Positions 9,622-23,200 of a stretch of 64,000 bases of DNA are shown here, in pieces; the first letter of the stretch is position 1, and each line of letters starts with the position of its first letter. A program made the translations under genes and the position numbers. Under the pieces are notes generated by a model that worked only from the letters and a program-made list of their open reading frames with translations, was not told where the DNA came from and ran no database searches. This DNA is from Homarus americanus (Eukaryota; Arthropoda; Malacostraca; Decapoda; Nephropidae), in NCBI RefSeq assembly GCF_018991925.1, contig NW_024724368.1, positions 3,004,742 through 3,068,741 of the forward strand, read 5' to 3'.

Positions 9622-12600
9622 CTTGACTGTGTCTATTAGTATTTGGTTCTGGGCTACTTGAAGTCACACTTAGGCTTAATTTTCTTCACGTCACACTTTT
9701 ACTGTAATGAACTCGGGTCACGTCTCGTGGGTCCACAAGTGTTCAGATTTAACACTAAGAACAGTTAGGAATTCTAGTTGTACTTAAAGGCACCTGTTGT
9801 TGCCTTTCAATTTGGGATTATGAAGAACTGGGGATTACTTGTATTAACCTTTATAGTCAGAGTTGCCAAGTTATGGGGGCCACACTTTTATAAGGGTCTA
9901 GGACCTTTGTGGGGCCACATTGCTGCTGAAGTCGTGCCACCACGAGCTGATAGCATGGCAGTCACATGATGTCATGAAGTATCACTCTCTCGTTCTGCTG
10001 TGGCAACACTCCTGTAACATTACAAAATTCTGAGGTTATTGTAACAAATGATAATACAGTACTGTATTTTCCTTATCTGTAAACTGACATAACAGTATTA
10101 TTGTACTACTTTACATTAGCTTTTCCTTTTATAACTACCTACTGCAACAGTGTTATTTCTGTCATCTTATAAGGATTGGTGATTCTTGGCTAGCATGTTT
10201 CTGTTGTTATGAGTGTTAATAAAACAGTACAAAGGAACAGTTTTCATGGAACATTCGGCTTATAATCGCACTAACTTTTTTTAGAATTTGTTTAATAATA
10301 AGTAGATATAAATATGAATAATGAAAATGAGTTTCTTGTATATTTTTCTTATTATCAAACTACAGTATAGTATACAAAATGTTACATGTAATGAACAAAT
10401 TTTGGTACACAGATCACCACACGAAAGAGTTAAACAACGGTGTCATTGGGATTTGTGCAAAGAAAATACAGTACACCTTAACTTTGTTGCAGGAACTACC
10501 TTAAATTTGACATGCACAACACTCCTAGTTAGCTCAGAGGGAGATGGGGGATCTCTCCATTGAACATTCCAATATCATCAAAAAGACTAGATCATTTTAG
10601 AAAACATCCCACATTGCCTTTAGTATTAGAGTACCAGAATGCATCTTACTGTGTTGCTCAGACCAAAACACCAACCTGAATTGTCCCGCTCCCTTCCAGC
10701 AATGTAAATAATCTTTCAAGAGGAGACAAGTGCCGAGAATGATATCTGAATCGATATCGAGTTGTCCAAGTACGGTTTGTGTTGATGGTCAGGTTATCTT
10801 CCCTCTTATTTCAAACCAACATGTCCAGACTAATATTTATCGTGTCATCTTCCTTACATAATATTATGACGTCAGTTGCACTTCATCAATTTCCACAAAT
10901 GGCTAGTCTCATATCACCGGTGACGATGTAAGATCCATTAACCCCTTCTAGGGATGCCACTTTTAATATTTCATTTGGCTAGCACCCGCCGATATTACTC
11001 AACCCAGAGGGGATCCTGTACGCAAGTGCTTAAGATGGAAATTTCGTAGCAAATATTACGTTGTACTTGAAAGAAAAACTATGATTCAAACGGAGAGAAG
11101 CTAAGGGAAAAATATGTAAAATTTAGTGTTCAATTCTTTGATCACAAGAGGACGTTTGTCAGGGTGTTGACTATCACTAAATGATTGGCTAAGGCTATAG
11201 TCCATAAAAAAAAAAAATGGTTATCAGAAAACCTTATCAGCACATTGACGTTGGTGGACCTAGTTAAGCTGAGTAGAAAACATAGCTGCTGTTGGTGATA
11301 AAAGTTAATAGGACCATTGAAAAGTGTTGGGAACTCCATTATTTACTCTTAAATATACAATTCATTTTGTCTGTCAGGCAAAGAGGTTTGGGGTCAGGCA
11401 TTAACGATAAAACTTTACAAAACCTTCCATCTTGGTAGAGTTCATGAAAGGTACAGTACAGTACAGTACTTACAAAACTGATCCACCTCAGGGAATACCA
11501 GCAGTCTAAGCACAGGTAATGAATGAAGACGCAACTCTAAAATGCCTATTGGTGCTCTAGCATATGCACATTACAGAGGCAGATCCCATATATCTTCAGC
11601 TGCTTTATCAATAATATACACATAACAATGATAAGGTTCAGAGAAACTAGTAATTACACTATACGACATGGGTGAAGTCACAAACACAATGAGTCTTTTT
11701 GAACATTAGATTGTTCGGGATTAAGTGTGGGTGACGTAGACAATAAATGGACAAAGTACATCAACACCATTACGGAAGCTCACCACTACTTTTTACCTGA
11801 GGCTATACCCAACTGACCTGCCCTGTGTCATATCTTTGAGTTAAAATGACTTATGAAGCAGTGAAACAGGGCCTTTTATTTCAAAATAAACAATCACTGC
11901 AAGGTCCAGCATAACAATTATTCGCAAAATACCCGCTGTAAAAAGTCTTACTGTCCAGCCAAACGTCAGCACATTGAAGCAAAGCAACATAGGTCATTAG
12001 TATGTTAAACTCATTAGATAAAAGATGCATTCCCTCACCTCCCTTTGCCATTTGACCAATAATGAAGTGGCCAAACAAACTAACAATTATTTTGCTCACA
12101 CAAGACACACACTGGTAGACACAAGACACACTGAGGAACATTGGGCACACTGACCTCTGCTTTGTGGTTGGGATGGTTGTAGCTGTAGTAGGTTGCAGGT
12201 AGTGTGTGCTGGTTGTTATGTGTGGTACATACATCTTCTCACTTATCAGTATACATATGATAACAGATAAGACACATCGCTCACCTTATCAGTCCATTTT
12301 TTCTTTTTCAAGTGGCTGAGCAACATTGAGATAATGCGCACACTAAATAGGGAAAACCGCCAATTAAACTTTAAAATGCACTGGATGTTTTTGGCAACTA
12401 GGGATAACTTTTTGTTTTTTAATTCTACAACTTAATGGGAATTAATTTACATATATTAAAATGGCCTTACTCAGTGCTGTAATAACATTCACATCAGGTT
12501 ATTCCAGGAATTCACAATCCTTAATCTAAATTCTACAACGAAGTTAGCCCCGACAATTTCCTGTACTTGTGGGTTCTTTAATTTAAGGGTGTGAGCCTGA

Positions 12601-13450
12601 GTGGGGCAGCAGTCCACTAGCTCCAGATATGCACACATTACTGAATAATATTCTCTGAGTGCTTATAATCATCCCTTTCCCTTCTATAGTACACACTGCA
12701 ATTAAAGATGTCATCACTTTGCTAAGACATGTGGTATTCTTCTGTACTATTCGATGACCAAAGTGCATTATCCTGAATTAGGAACATTGAATGTAAGCAT
12801 TCATTCTTGTGACCACACTTGAAGCTGATAGAGATTATCATGCAAGCCTTCACAGTCAGTTAGATTTTTAGTTTCTCTAAACACTTGTAGGCAAGAAGGA
12901 ACAGCATCTGCCGAGTCATTTAGGGAACAAACATCAGTCTAAGCAGAACCTTGAGATACATCACTTGTCAATTTGTGTCAGTCTTGCATTGTGTACTGTC
13001 ATATGAAAATCACTTGTCTATGACAGGTCATTTCTAGTATTTTGTACCCTTTCAATTTAAGTTTTAGGCTTCATGAGGATAACTGGCTAATGCCTAAACA
13101 AAGTCAAGGAATATGTCAAGGAATATTTGCAACTTATTCTAGCATCTGTGGCCACATATCCAGTACAGTACAGTACCTCCAGCAGCTATGCTGAAGTTGT
13201 TCTTTTGTAAACGGTTCATGTAAGATGTTCTCTAGTACAGTACCCTGTACTGTACTATAACAAGCCAGTTATTATTCCTACAATGGACATTGCTCACCTT
13301 TAATCTGACTCAAATATGCTAATTTCCAGTCGTCTGGGGATCTTTTGCCCGTCCATACTACCGTGGAACAAGATACAGGGCCCGTACTAAGGTTTCTGAG
13401 AGTATACAGTACAGTACTTTACATTATCATAAACACTCTGGGATACACAC
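9622..13450. other. Intergenic, no recognised gene
   Basis: The first few hundred bases should contain the 5' UTR and promoter of the membrane protein gene, but I cannot place them. The rest is AT-rich with short ORFs only. An 80-codon plus-strand ORF at 10321-10563 begins with a hydrophobic stretch but has no other support. Confidence 0.5.
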
Positions 13451-13796
13451 TACAGTATAACCGCAGTTATCCGGCACCTATGGGGATTGAGAGGTGCCAG
13501 AGAAAGAGATTTTTCCGGAATGACATCATGGCACACACAGAGTAGCAGTCACATGTCCGAGTCAGCTGGTTGTACTGTCATGTCACCTAGAGGATGGTTT
13601 GAGTGTGGAAGGAGCTATTTTTTGTACATAAAATATAGCAATAGTAATAAACATGGCAGCTCCTCCCCGTTGCATTAATATTCAAACTTATGATTTTAGT
13701 TGATTTGGGATGAATATATATTTTTATTTCCTTTTGGTGCCAGTTAGTTAAATCTGCCAGTTTCCTGGACTTCGGATAACCAGGATTCTACTGTAT
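13451..13796. mobile_element. Non-autonomous TIR element, Tigger/pogo-like ends
   Basis: The left end TACAGTATAACCGCAGTTAT and the reverse complement of the right end (TACAGTAGAATCCTGGTTAT) match over about 25 bases, with GCCRG-type sequence following on both sides. Size about 345 bp, no coding sequence. Confidence 0.65.
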
Positions 13797-15450
13797 AAGT
13801 CAGGATTTTTATATACCATGAGTTTTTATAAATTGGTTTGATACATCACCAGAGAAATCTGTACACTGTACCTCACAATGATTTTCTCTCCTTAGCTCGG
13901 TAGGTTATTTGTATCTTATCTTGTAAACTGAGCAAGAGTTCATTTAGTCGCTTTAATTTATCCTTTTCAGCACTGGCCAGCTTAATTGTGGGTTGGGTCA
14001 CTGGTCTCATCTCTTTCGTGGCCTTCATTGTTCAGTTGTTGGTGAAGGAGAAAATTCAAGTACCCAGAGTAAATCTATAATACAGGTAATTGGTAAGGCT
14101 ATACTGGATAAGACTCTTCTTAAATCCAACTCAGATATCATACCCTTTGCCATTGTCCCACCATCTTCAAGTCTTATCTCTGATGAACTCATGCATCTCC
14201 TTAATCTTTATTAAGGGATAGAAAGCTTCTTCATTGGTTATGATGATATCGAGTCATTGTATTTGGTCAAAACTATAAAGGGTTAGGTCTTCAACTTGCC
14301 GGAACAGAAAACTCTCTGAGAGTTCGTACATTAAGATTGCCAGGTTATCAAGATTGCCTGATCTATTTTCATAACTCCACACATTACCAACATAACTATA
14401 AACATCTCCTATTTCTATGGCTCAACAAATTTCAATCTAGTGAGCTGTATATGAACCCAACAATGAATGTGTTTCTTCCCATTGGTTTAATTGACCTCCA
14501 CTTGGATTCTTTAATAACATGTCACCTTTGCATCCTTATCTGAAGTGTTCTACGGTCGTCTCTAGAGTTCACAACCACACCCCTTTTACATGTTGCCTTC
14601 AACAGGTGCATAAATGAGTCCTGGTCAGCCTATATTCACCTGGACTAATCTTCTACTTTTTAAACAACAGTGTAGCACTATTAAAAAAAGGTTCAGGGTG
14701 ATTATGGTTGCATGATATTGTATGACTGAAGAGTGATGATTGAACCATGTGTTATATGTTAAGTCTTCGAATGGTATGCCCATGACGGGGTTTTATGACA
14801 TCAACTCTGAATATGTTTTGTTTGTCTATTTGTTGGAAACCGCTCAGTTTTAACCTCATTTCCTCTCACTATACATTATATTCCTATACGGTAACTCATC
14901 CCAAGGTGGTAATAGTTTTAATGAGAATGAAACAACTTCGTAAATTGTATTGTACAGTATTTGTTTTTTGAAACGTTAATATTTATCCTACTGATGCACT
15001 TACCACACTGCTCTCAACAGTGGATATGTGAGTGAACATACAGGATTCGTCTTCTTCACATCAAAGATAATAAAGACTGCTTCCCCCCTTCACTGGACTC
15101 CCAAGTGTAGGTCTGGGTTGCAAATTAGTAATTATTTAAATTCACACTAGTTTGAAGCCCCTAAAGATGGTGGGAGAAATTTAATTATTGTCCAGATAGA
15201 CACAAGAATAACACATCACTGATCAGCTAAGCAGCTTATACAGTACATGAAGGTACTTCCTAACTTCCTTTATATGAGGCACAAGATGGCATCATATAAA
15301 CACCGTACTGCATTGAGTAAAAAATTAAAGACTCTTTAAGATCCATTAATATAACAAGAAATAACAAATCATTTAAATGTGACTATACTGTATGATACAG
15401 TATAAGTAATAATAGTCTTTATTTAACTGTATGCTGTACTGTACACACAC
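13797..15450. other. Intergenic; possible very old retroelement debris
   Basis: No gene recognised. Minus-strand pieces at about 14280-14560 have long but interrupted frames that vaguely resemble the endonuclease part of a non-LTR element. The match is too weak to call. Confidence 0.3.
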
Positions 15451-16318
15451 ACAGGTATCCCTCGAGATATGAATAGGTTAAGTTCTATAAAACCATTCGT
15501 TAGGTAAATTTTCGTATCATGAATAGATTAACGTATGGGGAAAATATGGTTCCGTTCCCCAATGACAAAAATACCCCAATCTCAGACCCCAAAAACATAA
15601 AACTGGTTAACAAACAAGAACAAAACCCACTTAACTAATGGTAAATAGTACACAACTACTCTAATTTACTATCTAACTCATGAAAAAAGTAATAAAATAC
15701 TGTTTAACTTTGGTACATTACCGTATGGGAGGGCAGTCTGAGCTCACCACCACAAGGAGTTGAGCAGGAGAGGGCTGAGGAGGGTTGTCCTACTCATCAC
15801 TACTGTCCAGCTGCTTGTTTCATCTCCTCAGCATGCTTGTAAATGGTGGCCACAGTAGAAGCAGCCAGACCAAGATCTTTCCCAATATTGGTAGGGCCAT
15901 CACCGTGTTCATGAGACTAATTACTTCCAGCTTTGTGTCAAGAGTCACTGTCTTCCGTGGTTTCTTAAGTGTAGTACAGGCAGCCGAAGATTCAACAGAG
16001 CGCTTAGATGCCATTATGAAAGTTGTAATGAAAGGATGACACAAATATACACACACACACACACACAATGAATGGCAGAAGGAGGGATACAGGCTAGTGG
16101 GAAATGCAGGGGGGGGTGGGGGGTATGATCAGCGAGCAAGAATACTTCTCTCTGCATCTCTTCCCAAGATGGCCACGCCAGCTGACTCCATGCACACGAA
16201 ATTTGAATTTTTGTCCGGACCTAAATTCATTTAAGAGGAGTTAGCTTTCGTTTCTTGAAGTTGTGGTGTCAATTTAGGAAATTCGTTTAAGCAAATTTTC
16301 GCATCTCAAGGGATACAT
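15451..16318 (-). mobile_element. Tigger/Jerky-type DNA transposon remnant with transposase N-terminus
   Basis: Ends ACAGGTATCCCTCGAGATAT and, reversed, GTATCCCTTGAGATGCGAAA form terminal inverted repeats. Inside, on the minus strand from about 16015, a frame begins MASKRSVESSAACTTLKKPR followed by LDTKLEVI. After one frameshift near 15910 it continues as the rest of a helix-turn-helix (GLAASTVATIYKH) down to about 15810. This is the CENP-B/psq-type DNA-binding start of a Tigger/Jerky transposase. The catalytic part is missing, so the copy is dead. Confidence 0.7.
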
Positions 16319-16639
16319 TGTGTGTATGTGTGTGTATGTTGTGTAATGTGTATCAAGTGTGTGGCGGTGTGTTCATAGGGTTCAGAGGCGAGTGACGATA
16401 AAGACTTTGATTAACTGTGGCGAGTGTGGAGAATGTTGATGAATCCCTCCCACCCACCTTAACCTCTTTTACACAAGAGTTCACATCACCATGAACACCC
16501 ATTCAGTGTAACTACTGTATATACAATCAAACAATGTGGCAATGTATTTAGTGATCATTCTTTACTGTGGTTTATTGTTTTATCATATGTACTGTATATG
16601 TACGGCTATATAATGTGTGAAGGTAATTAAAGTACAGTA

Positions 16640-17051
16640 TTGTAATTCATTCTTATTCCGCAGTCCTCTATTGTTCGCTGATGACACCCTGGATGCACCC
16701 AAGAATGCCTGTGGGTAGTTTTAATGTTGCCGTCATTTTTGCGGCTGGGACGGGGAGCCATTTGTTCTAGAGACAGTAATTTCCTTTACCTGTATTGTAA
16801 ATATTTGTGTGTGTTTAGACATACACAAAACATATACAAATAAATAATAATTGGAAAATCCTCTCACAAATAATCAAACAAATTGATTAAAAATGTGAGT
16901 CTACCCACAAGTCAGTGATTTATTACTTTATTCAGAGAGCAAGGACTTGAGGGTAGACTGTCACATTTTTAATCAATTTGTTTGATTATTTGTGAGAGGA
17001 TTTTCCCATTACCTGTATTATCTATTTGTATGTTTTTTGTGTGTGTGTGTC

Positions 17052-17103
<52 letters not shown>

Positions 17104-17280
17104 CAATACAGGTAAAAGAAATAATTGTCCTAAGGGCAAACACATAAAGGGAATATACATTTATTAACACACAAGTAAAAATGTAACCCCCCCCCCCAGT
17201 CTGCAAATGTTTTTCGTGGATTTGGCGATCCGAGGCCATTTTGAGAACCTAACCTCCACGAATTTGGGGGTCCCCCTGTA
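16640..17280. mobile_element. Palindromic TIR element, copy 1
   Basis: Shares most of its length with 21372-21966 (for example GATGACACCCTGGATG and GAGACAGTAATTTCCTTT). The inside is a long imperfect palindrome (about 16850-17015) centred on TTATTACTTTATT. A (CA)n/(TA)n tract follows at 17055-17105. The right end is CGAATTTGGGGGTCCCCCTGTA; the left end is eroded. Confidence 0.65.
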
Positions 17281-18723
17281 CAGGTTGTACCTCTGTGGTC
17301 CGGAAACTCCCGTGGTCCAGAACGATTTTAGTTTGTCCAATAGGTAGATAGGCAGCTTTTTTTTTTTTTTTACTTATCTGAATTATTATTATTACAGGAG
17401 TATTAAATTTTTGCCCCTCAGGCCCCAATGTGGGTCAGTGACCTATGCCCGGGTGGGCTAATCCCCGTAAAAAAAAAAAAAACAGCGGGAAATTAAGGTT
17501 TGTTTACATCGGCAGTTGCTCTCTCTCTCTCTCTGCTTGTCTATACAGAGTACAACATTTAACCCTTCAATATATATGAGCAGTAAATAAGTGTTGCTTT
17601 CATATTCTTATGTAGAGTAATGACGATATGTTTTCACATGTGCGCACTTACATACGCGCAGTCTCACTTTTTTTTTACCATTAATGGTTAGCTACTTATA
17701 TTGTTCCATTTATTAACATTAAATAACATTACAGGTACTTCAAACAACCATATTATTTTTTTACATTAATTTTACTACAGCTAAAATCAGGGTCTTATTT
17801 TCTTCAGTTTTATATGTAGAACCAATCAGTCACTGGTTTCGTAAGCTTTAACATAAACAATGCCGGCAGCCGTCTCGTCTCCTCTAATATTCCATGTATT
17901 ATTAATAAATTGTATTGTTAATTTTGCACACACATACATTAATTCAATAAAAACAAATTCAGAAACATTAATTAAAATATATATGAACAGTAAATAAGTG
18001 TTGCTTTCATATTCTTATGTAAAGTAATGACGATATGTTTTCACGTGTGCGCATGCGCACTTACATACGCGATCTCTCTTTTTTCTTTACCATTATCGTT
18101 AGCTACTTCTATTGTTCCATTTATTAACATTAAATAACATTACTTAAAACAACCATATTAATTTTACTACAGCTACAACCAAGGTCTTATTTTCTTCAGT
18201 TTTATATGTAGAACCAGTCAGTCACTGGCTTTGTAATCAACGAAAACAATGCTGTGTCATTTCCTCGTGTGTTTTAATATTCTACGTATTATTAATGAAT
18301 TGTATTGCTCATTTTGCACACAAACATTAATTCAATAAAAAAGACATTCAGTAATAAACAATAATGAATCTTTTGTACATAAGAGAAATGACGCTGTTTA
18401 CACGATTATGCACGTCGTCTGCACGTTGGCGGGCCGTTCAAACCCGTCGAAATTCAAGTTTCCGCCGTCAAAATTTTTATTTATTTTTTTTGTGTGTGTT
18501 CCAATAAAATACGTTAAGAATTAAAAACTCGCGAAATTTGAGAAGCTACTATACGACATTTAACCCTTCAATATGTCTTCAAAGAGACCATGATGCAGAG
18601 AAAGTGGTGCTAGTGCTTCCAAGCATAAGCACAAGTCACTATCTATCCAGGAAAAGGGTGAATTTCCATGGTCCGGCACCGGTCAGGTCCCGAGGTTGCC
18701 GGACTAGAGAGGTACAACCTGTA
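17278..18723. mobile_element. TIR DNA element, about 1.45 kb, with internal duplication
   Basis: The left end TACAGGTTGTACCTCTGTGG and the reversed right end TACAGGTTGTACCTCTCTAG match closely over 20 bases, followed by TCCGG-type sequence on both sides. About 17565-17760 is repeated at about 17982-18160 (a roughly 420-base period), sharing AGTAAATAAGTGTTGCTTTC. I find no transposase. Confidence 0.65.
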
Positions 18724-18905
18724 CCATCAAATCACTAATTCTAGGCCTCTCTTTTTATCATTTGTTACAGAGGTTGGCTACAAACTGTATAAGGTAATGG
18801 AAATTGTGAGAAAAAGGCACATACATACTGCTCATGAAAGGTGTTGAATATTTACAAATGGTTAAACATGTGTAAGGCATGGGAATTACTGTACTGTACT
18901 TAAAT

Positions 18906-19372
18906 CTATAACTTTGTTTTTAAGCTGGCAATGGCTCTAAGAATCTTATTTCTGGCAGAAGCAGTATTTATTCCTAAGTCTTGAAGATCAGCATCTGAGA
19001 GTTCCAAGAAAGCATCCAAATCCACCTCTTGCTCCAGAAACAACTCTAAGTACTGATTTAAGGCCAATTTCTGGAGTACCTCTGAAAGTTGACCAGAGCC
19101 TAGACTCAATGTGAGGTGAGATGCTGCAGCAGAAGTAGTACCATCTGATTCCTCACTAACATGGGGTATAAGCACAGCGGTTGATCTTGATGATTTTGAG
19201 GAGGTCACAGTCTTCAGGGATGAGCCTCCAGAACCCCCACTATCCAAGGACGACACCAAGACGTCATTTTCTCCAATATATTTTCCATGGTTTCTCTCTC
19301 TTCTACCATCACTATTCCCATTACGTTTTGGTCCATTTACTTGCAGTATAGAACCCAGACCTCGGGCTTCAC
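18906..19372 (-). CDS. Anks6: ANKS6 exon 10 (SAM domain, stop)
   Basis: Acceptor TATCCCAACAG; phase 1 entry; stop at 18906-18908. A Ser/Gly-rich linker is followed by the SAM domain, which reaches almost to the C-terminus (KTKL). Confidence 0.9.
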
Positions 19373-20232
19373 CTGTTGGGATACTTGAATGTGTTACTGT
19401 CAGCACCACACGAAGTACAGTATATGTTTTAAAAATGACAAATTACAGTACACATTACCTACATTTTACTAGTACAGTATAGTAATACTTTCTAAAATGA
19501 TTCTTGTGACTTTTACCATAAATAATAGGTAATATAGTTGAAGCTAAAAGATATTACCATCAACTTAAGACTTTCAGAAACCTTTAATCTATTCTTAGGT
19601 CATGAAATAGTATACACTGACAGTCCCCACCCCCACCCCCACCCCCAAAAAAAACATATACAGTAAAAGTCCAAAAATCCGGATGTCAGAAATCCAGACC
19701 ACCCAAGAATCCGGACTTTTCGAAAACTCAAACTTTTTTTTTTAATTTAGCGGGCTTTTGTGTGTATGGGCGCATGCGTGAGCGCCACAGCTGCACAGCG
19801 ACCACGCTGTCGCCACTTTAAAACGAGCAATCAAACTGTGACAACGTATGTAATTTTGAGTCCAACTCTTTCCATTTACAGAGTACTGTACAAGCCCATA
19901 ATAATGGCTCCTAAAGTAGATAAACTTTGTTGTGTGAAGAGAAAGAACACATTGAAATTGATTGACAAACTTGAAATAATTAAGAAACTAGAACTTGGTG
20001 TGAGCAATACTGTTTTAATGGAAACATTCGACATAGGAAAGTCTACAATTTATGATAAAAAAAAGGCAAAGAATAAAATTCTAGAATTCACAGCTTTTTC
20101 TTTAAAACTGCTCGTTTTGATAAATGAAGCATGCTATATTTGCTAATGAATAAATTATCAAAATGTACCTGATCATCTCTTCTTTATTCCTCCTTAAATT
20201 TGAATTTTAAAAGTACTGCCTGAGAATCCAGA

Positions 20233-20264
<32 letters not shown>

Positions 20265-23200
20265 TTTCTTTTTCCCTGTGGTTATCAGCATATACCTGGA
20301 TCACGCGCACCTACAGTGATTTATTTGCATATATATATATCCATCTAAAAGAGGTCAGGTATCACCCAACTTAACAACATAAAAAAAAATCTTGAAATAC
20401 TTCCCACACAATCTACCTTTTGGTTTGAATATGAAGATAGTGAAGCAGCAACATTTTCAAAAATAATTATCAATAAACATGTACCAAAAATGGTTATTGG
20501 AGATTGTCTTCACAATTACCTGAAGACTGAGGACTCAAGCCAGACAAGGATGAGCCTGGAGATGATCCTCCACTCCCCATACTCCACTTTAGGAGTCGGG
20601 AATTTGTAGCATGACGAGGTGGTTCAACTGGACCTCCTGGCAGGATCTTGCGCCCTGGAGGCATGGCTTTTGGCACAAGTCCCGGCTTTCCTCCAGTCGG
20701 GGAGATATGGGGAGGGACCATGCTCTTCATAGTCTCTGTTGCATGGATGCTGCCAGCTCCAAAATCCTACAACAGAAGTGACAGACTGATAATGTGTCAA
20801 AATATATTTACACTTATGCAATCTTACAAGTTAGTTTGAGTTTCACATATACGTACAGCTTCCCTTTCACAAATATATTTCCTCAGTCTTTAATAACCTA
20901 TTTTATTCTTCTCCGATGGTTTGATTTCAATCGGTATAATCGCTACAAAAAGCCATCCTACGATCAAACAAACACACCAAGGTACTTTGATGAATCGTTA
21001 AAAAAAATCACATGTTTTAATTTCTTTCTATACCAGTGATCTCAATGCTTATCAAACAATTCATAAATACCTAAACCATGACTTGTCTTTATATTTACCA
21101 TAACAGGTGGTAGTCTTATCTCCTGAGGCAGAATGGGATCATACTGTATGGGTGGTAATGGAGACATAGTACTGATCTCCTTCAGACTCTCTTGCTCTGG
21201 AGATGTAGATCTTTGTGGCTTGACGCCTTTCACTTTGTGGAATCTAGAACATAATGATTATTATTAAACCCTTGTGTATGGGTTCACTCCAGGTGCCGAA
21301 TAACATCATCTTGCGCTAGCAGCCAAATATCAAAAGTGGTGTTCCCGTAATGAAGAGGTTAGTAAAAACCAGGTACAGGGGGCCCCCCAAGTTCGCAGAC
21401 TTTTATTTCGCGGTCCTCTATTATTCGCGGATGACACCCTGGATGTACCCAAGAATGTCTGTGGGTAGTTTTAAAGTTGCTGGCATTTTCGTGGCTGGGA
21501 CAGGGAGCCATTCGTTCAAGAGACAGTAATTTCCTTTGCCTGTATTGTAAATATGTGTGTGTATGTAGACACACACACACACAAAACACATACAAATAAA
21601 TAATAATTGAAAATCCTCTCACAAAAAATCAGAAATAACTTTATTAAAAACATGAGTCTACCCTCAAGTCCGTGCTTTATTACTTTATTAATAAAGCACG
21701 GACTTGAGGGTAGACTGTAACATTTTTAATAAATTTGTTTGATTATTTGTGAGCGGATTTTCTCATTATTATTTATTTGTATGCATTTTTAACACAAATA
21801 TACAATACAGGTAAAAGAAATAATTGTCCTTAGGGCAAACACATAAAGGGAATACTGTATACATTTCTTTGTACACAAGTATAATGTACCCCCGGTCCGT
21901 GGATTTGGTGATTCATGGCCATTTTGAGAACCTAAATCCAGCGAATTTGGGAGGCCCCTGTACTGTATGCTATATTGGTTCTTCCAGACCGTGAGAAAAA
22001 CTATTCATAACATAAATTGACCTCTTTAACATGATAATGTAGAATGTTCAGCACGGATAACTAATTAAAAGATTTACAATTGTTGGATATAATCATTACC
22101 TATTAGACACTCTATTCCACCACTGTTTGAGGCCATGTTTTGAGCGACCATCAGGAAGGTCTGCAGAACTCCCACTTTGTTGTGACCACCCTGGCTGGGG
22201 AGTTGGGGAGGGTGATCCAATGCCGAGAGATAACATCTGTTAGTAAACATAAAATACCATGAAAAATATGATATTTACAACTGATAAAGATAAGGAATAC
22301 AACTTTCTATTTAATTGTATTCAAATCATCTGTAAATAAGACAGTTAACAATATTATTAAAAGTTATAGTCTTATGTAAATATTGGGGACTGAATTGCTA
22401 AAAGAGAAGAACACAACAGAAAGAATGACAGTGAATGAGGAAGACTATATTGTTCTTGACTCCAGCTATTGTGGCAGGAAAGGACCTCCACGAGTGAAAA
22501 AGTGTGAAACTTCCTGTAAAATTTTATACTAGCTATAATCTACATGAATAATTATTATATGCCTATTGAACTTCTTACACAAAAAATTTATCAAACATCA
22601 AAAACTTACCTGAACCTCAACAAAGCTGCGCATTACATCTATGTTGAGCGTCTCACTTGCAATATCAAATGCAGTGTAGCCTTTGTGAGATATTTTGCTG
22701 ATATCTGCTCCCCACTGGATTAGAAACTTTGCCATATCAGTTTCTCTGTTGGGAAATAAGAAAAGACCGAGCTCCTTCAATTCTGTACTACCAGTAGCCA
22801 CATTATATCTTACACATCAGTACAACAAACATTCTTCTTACAAAATTTTTTATCTATATCACACCAGAAAATTAAGTTACTTCATACCCTAACATCATCC
22901 CTGCTTGTAAATGTTTCATGTATTTTCCTTTATCATACTCTCGCTTCCTACCTTCAATACATCTTTGTCCTTTCTGTTCATTTCACTTTACTTTACATTT
23001 TGAATCATTCCTTCAACACTCACCTGTGATAAATAGCTTGCATTAGGGCTGTCCATCCATTTTTATGATCCTGAGCATCAATATGAGCTCCATACTGCAG
23101 TAACATCTGAGCAACCTGCATGTGACCCAACATCGCTGCAACCATCAGGGGTGTAGCTCCGTCTGCTGTTGGAACTTGGCACTGGCTTGGGTCAGCTAGG

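Noticed and set aside
10321..10563. 80-codon ORF with a hydrophobic start and several Cys
   Set aside because: Looks like a small secreted peptide, but no repeat of Cys spacing, splice site or homology supports it.
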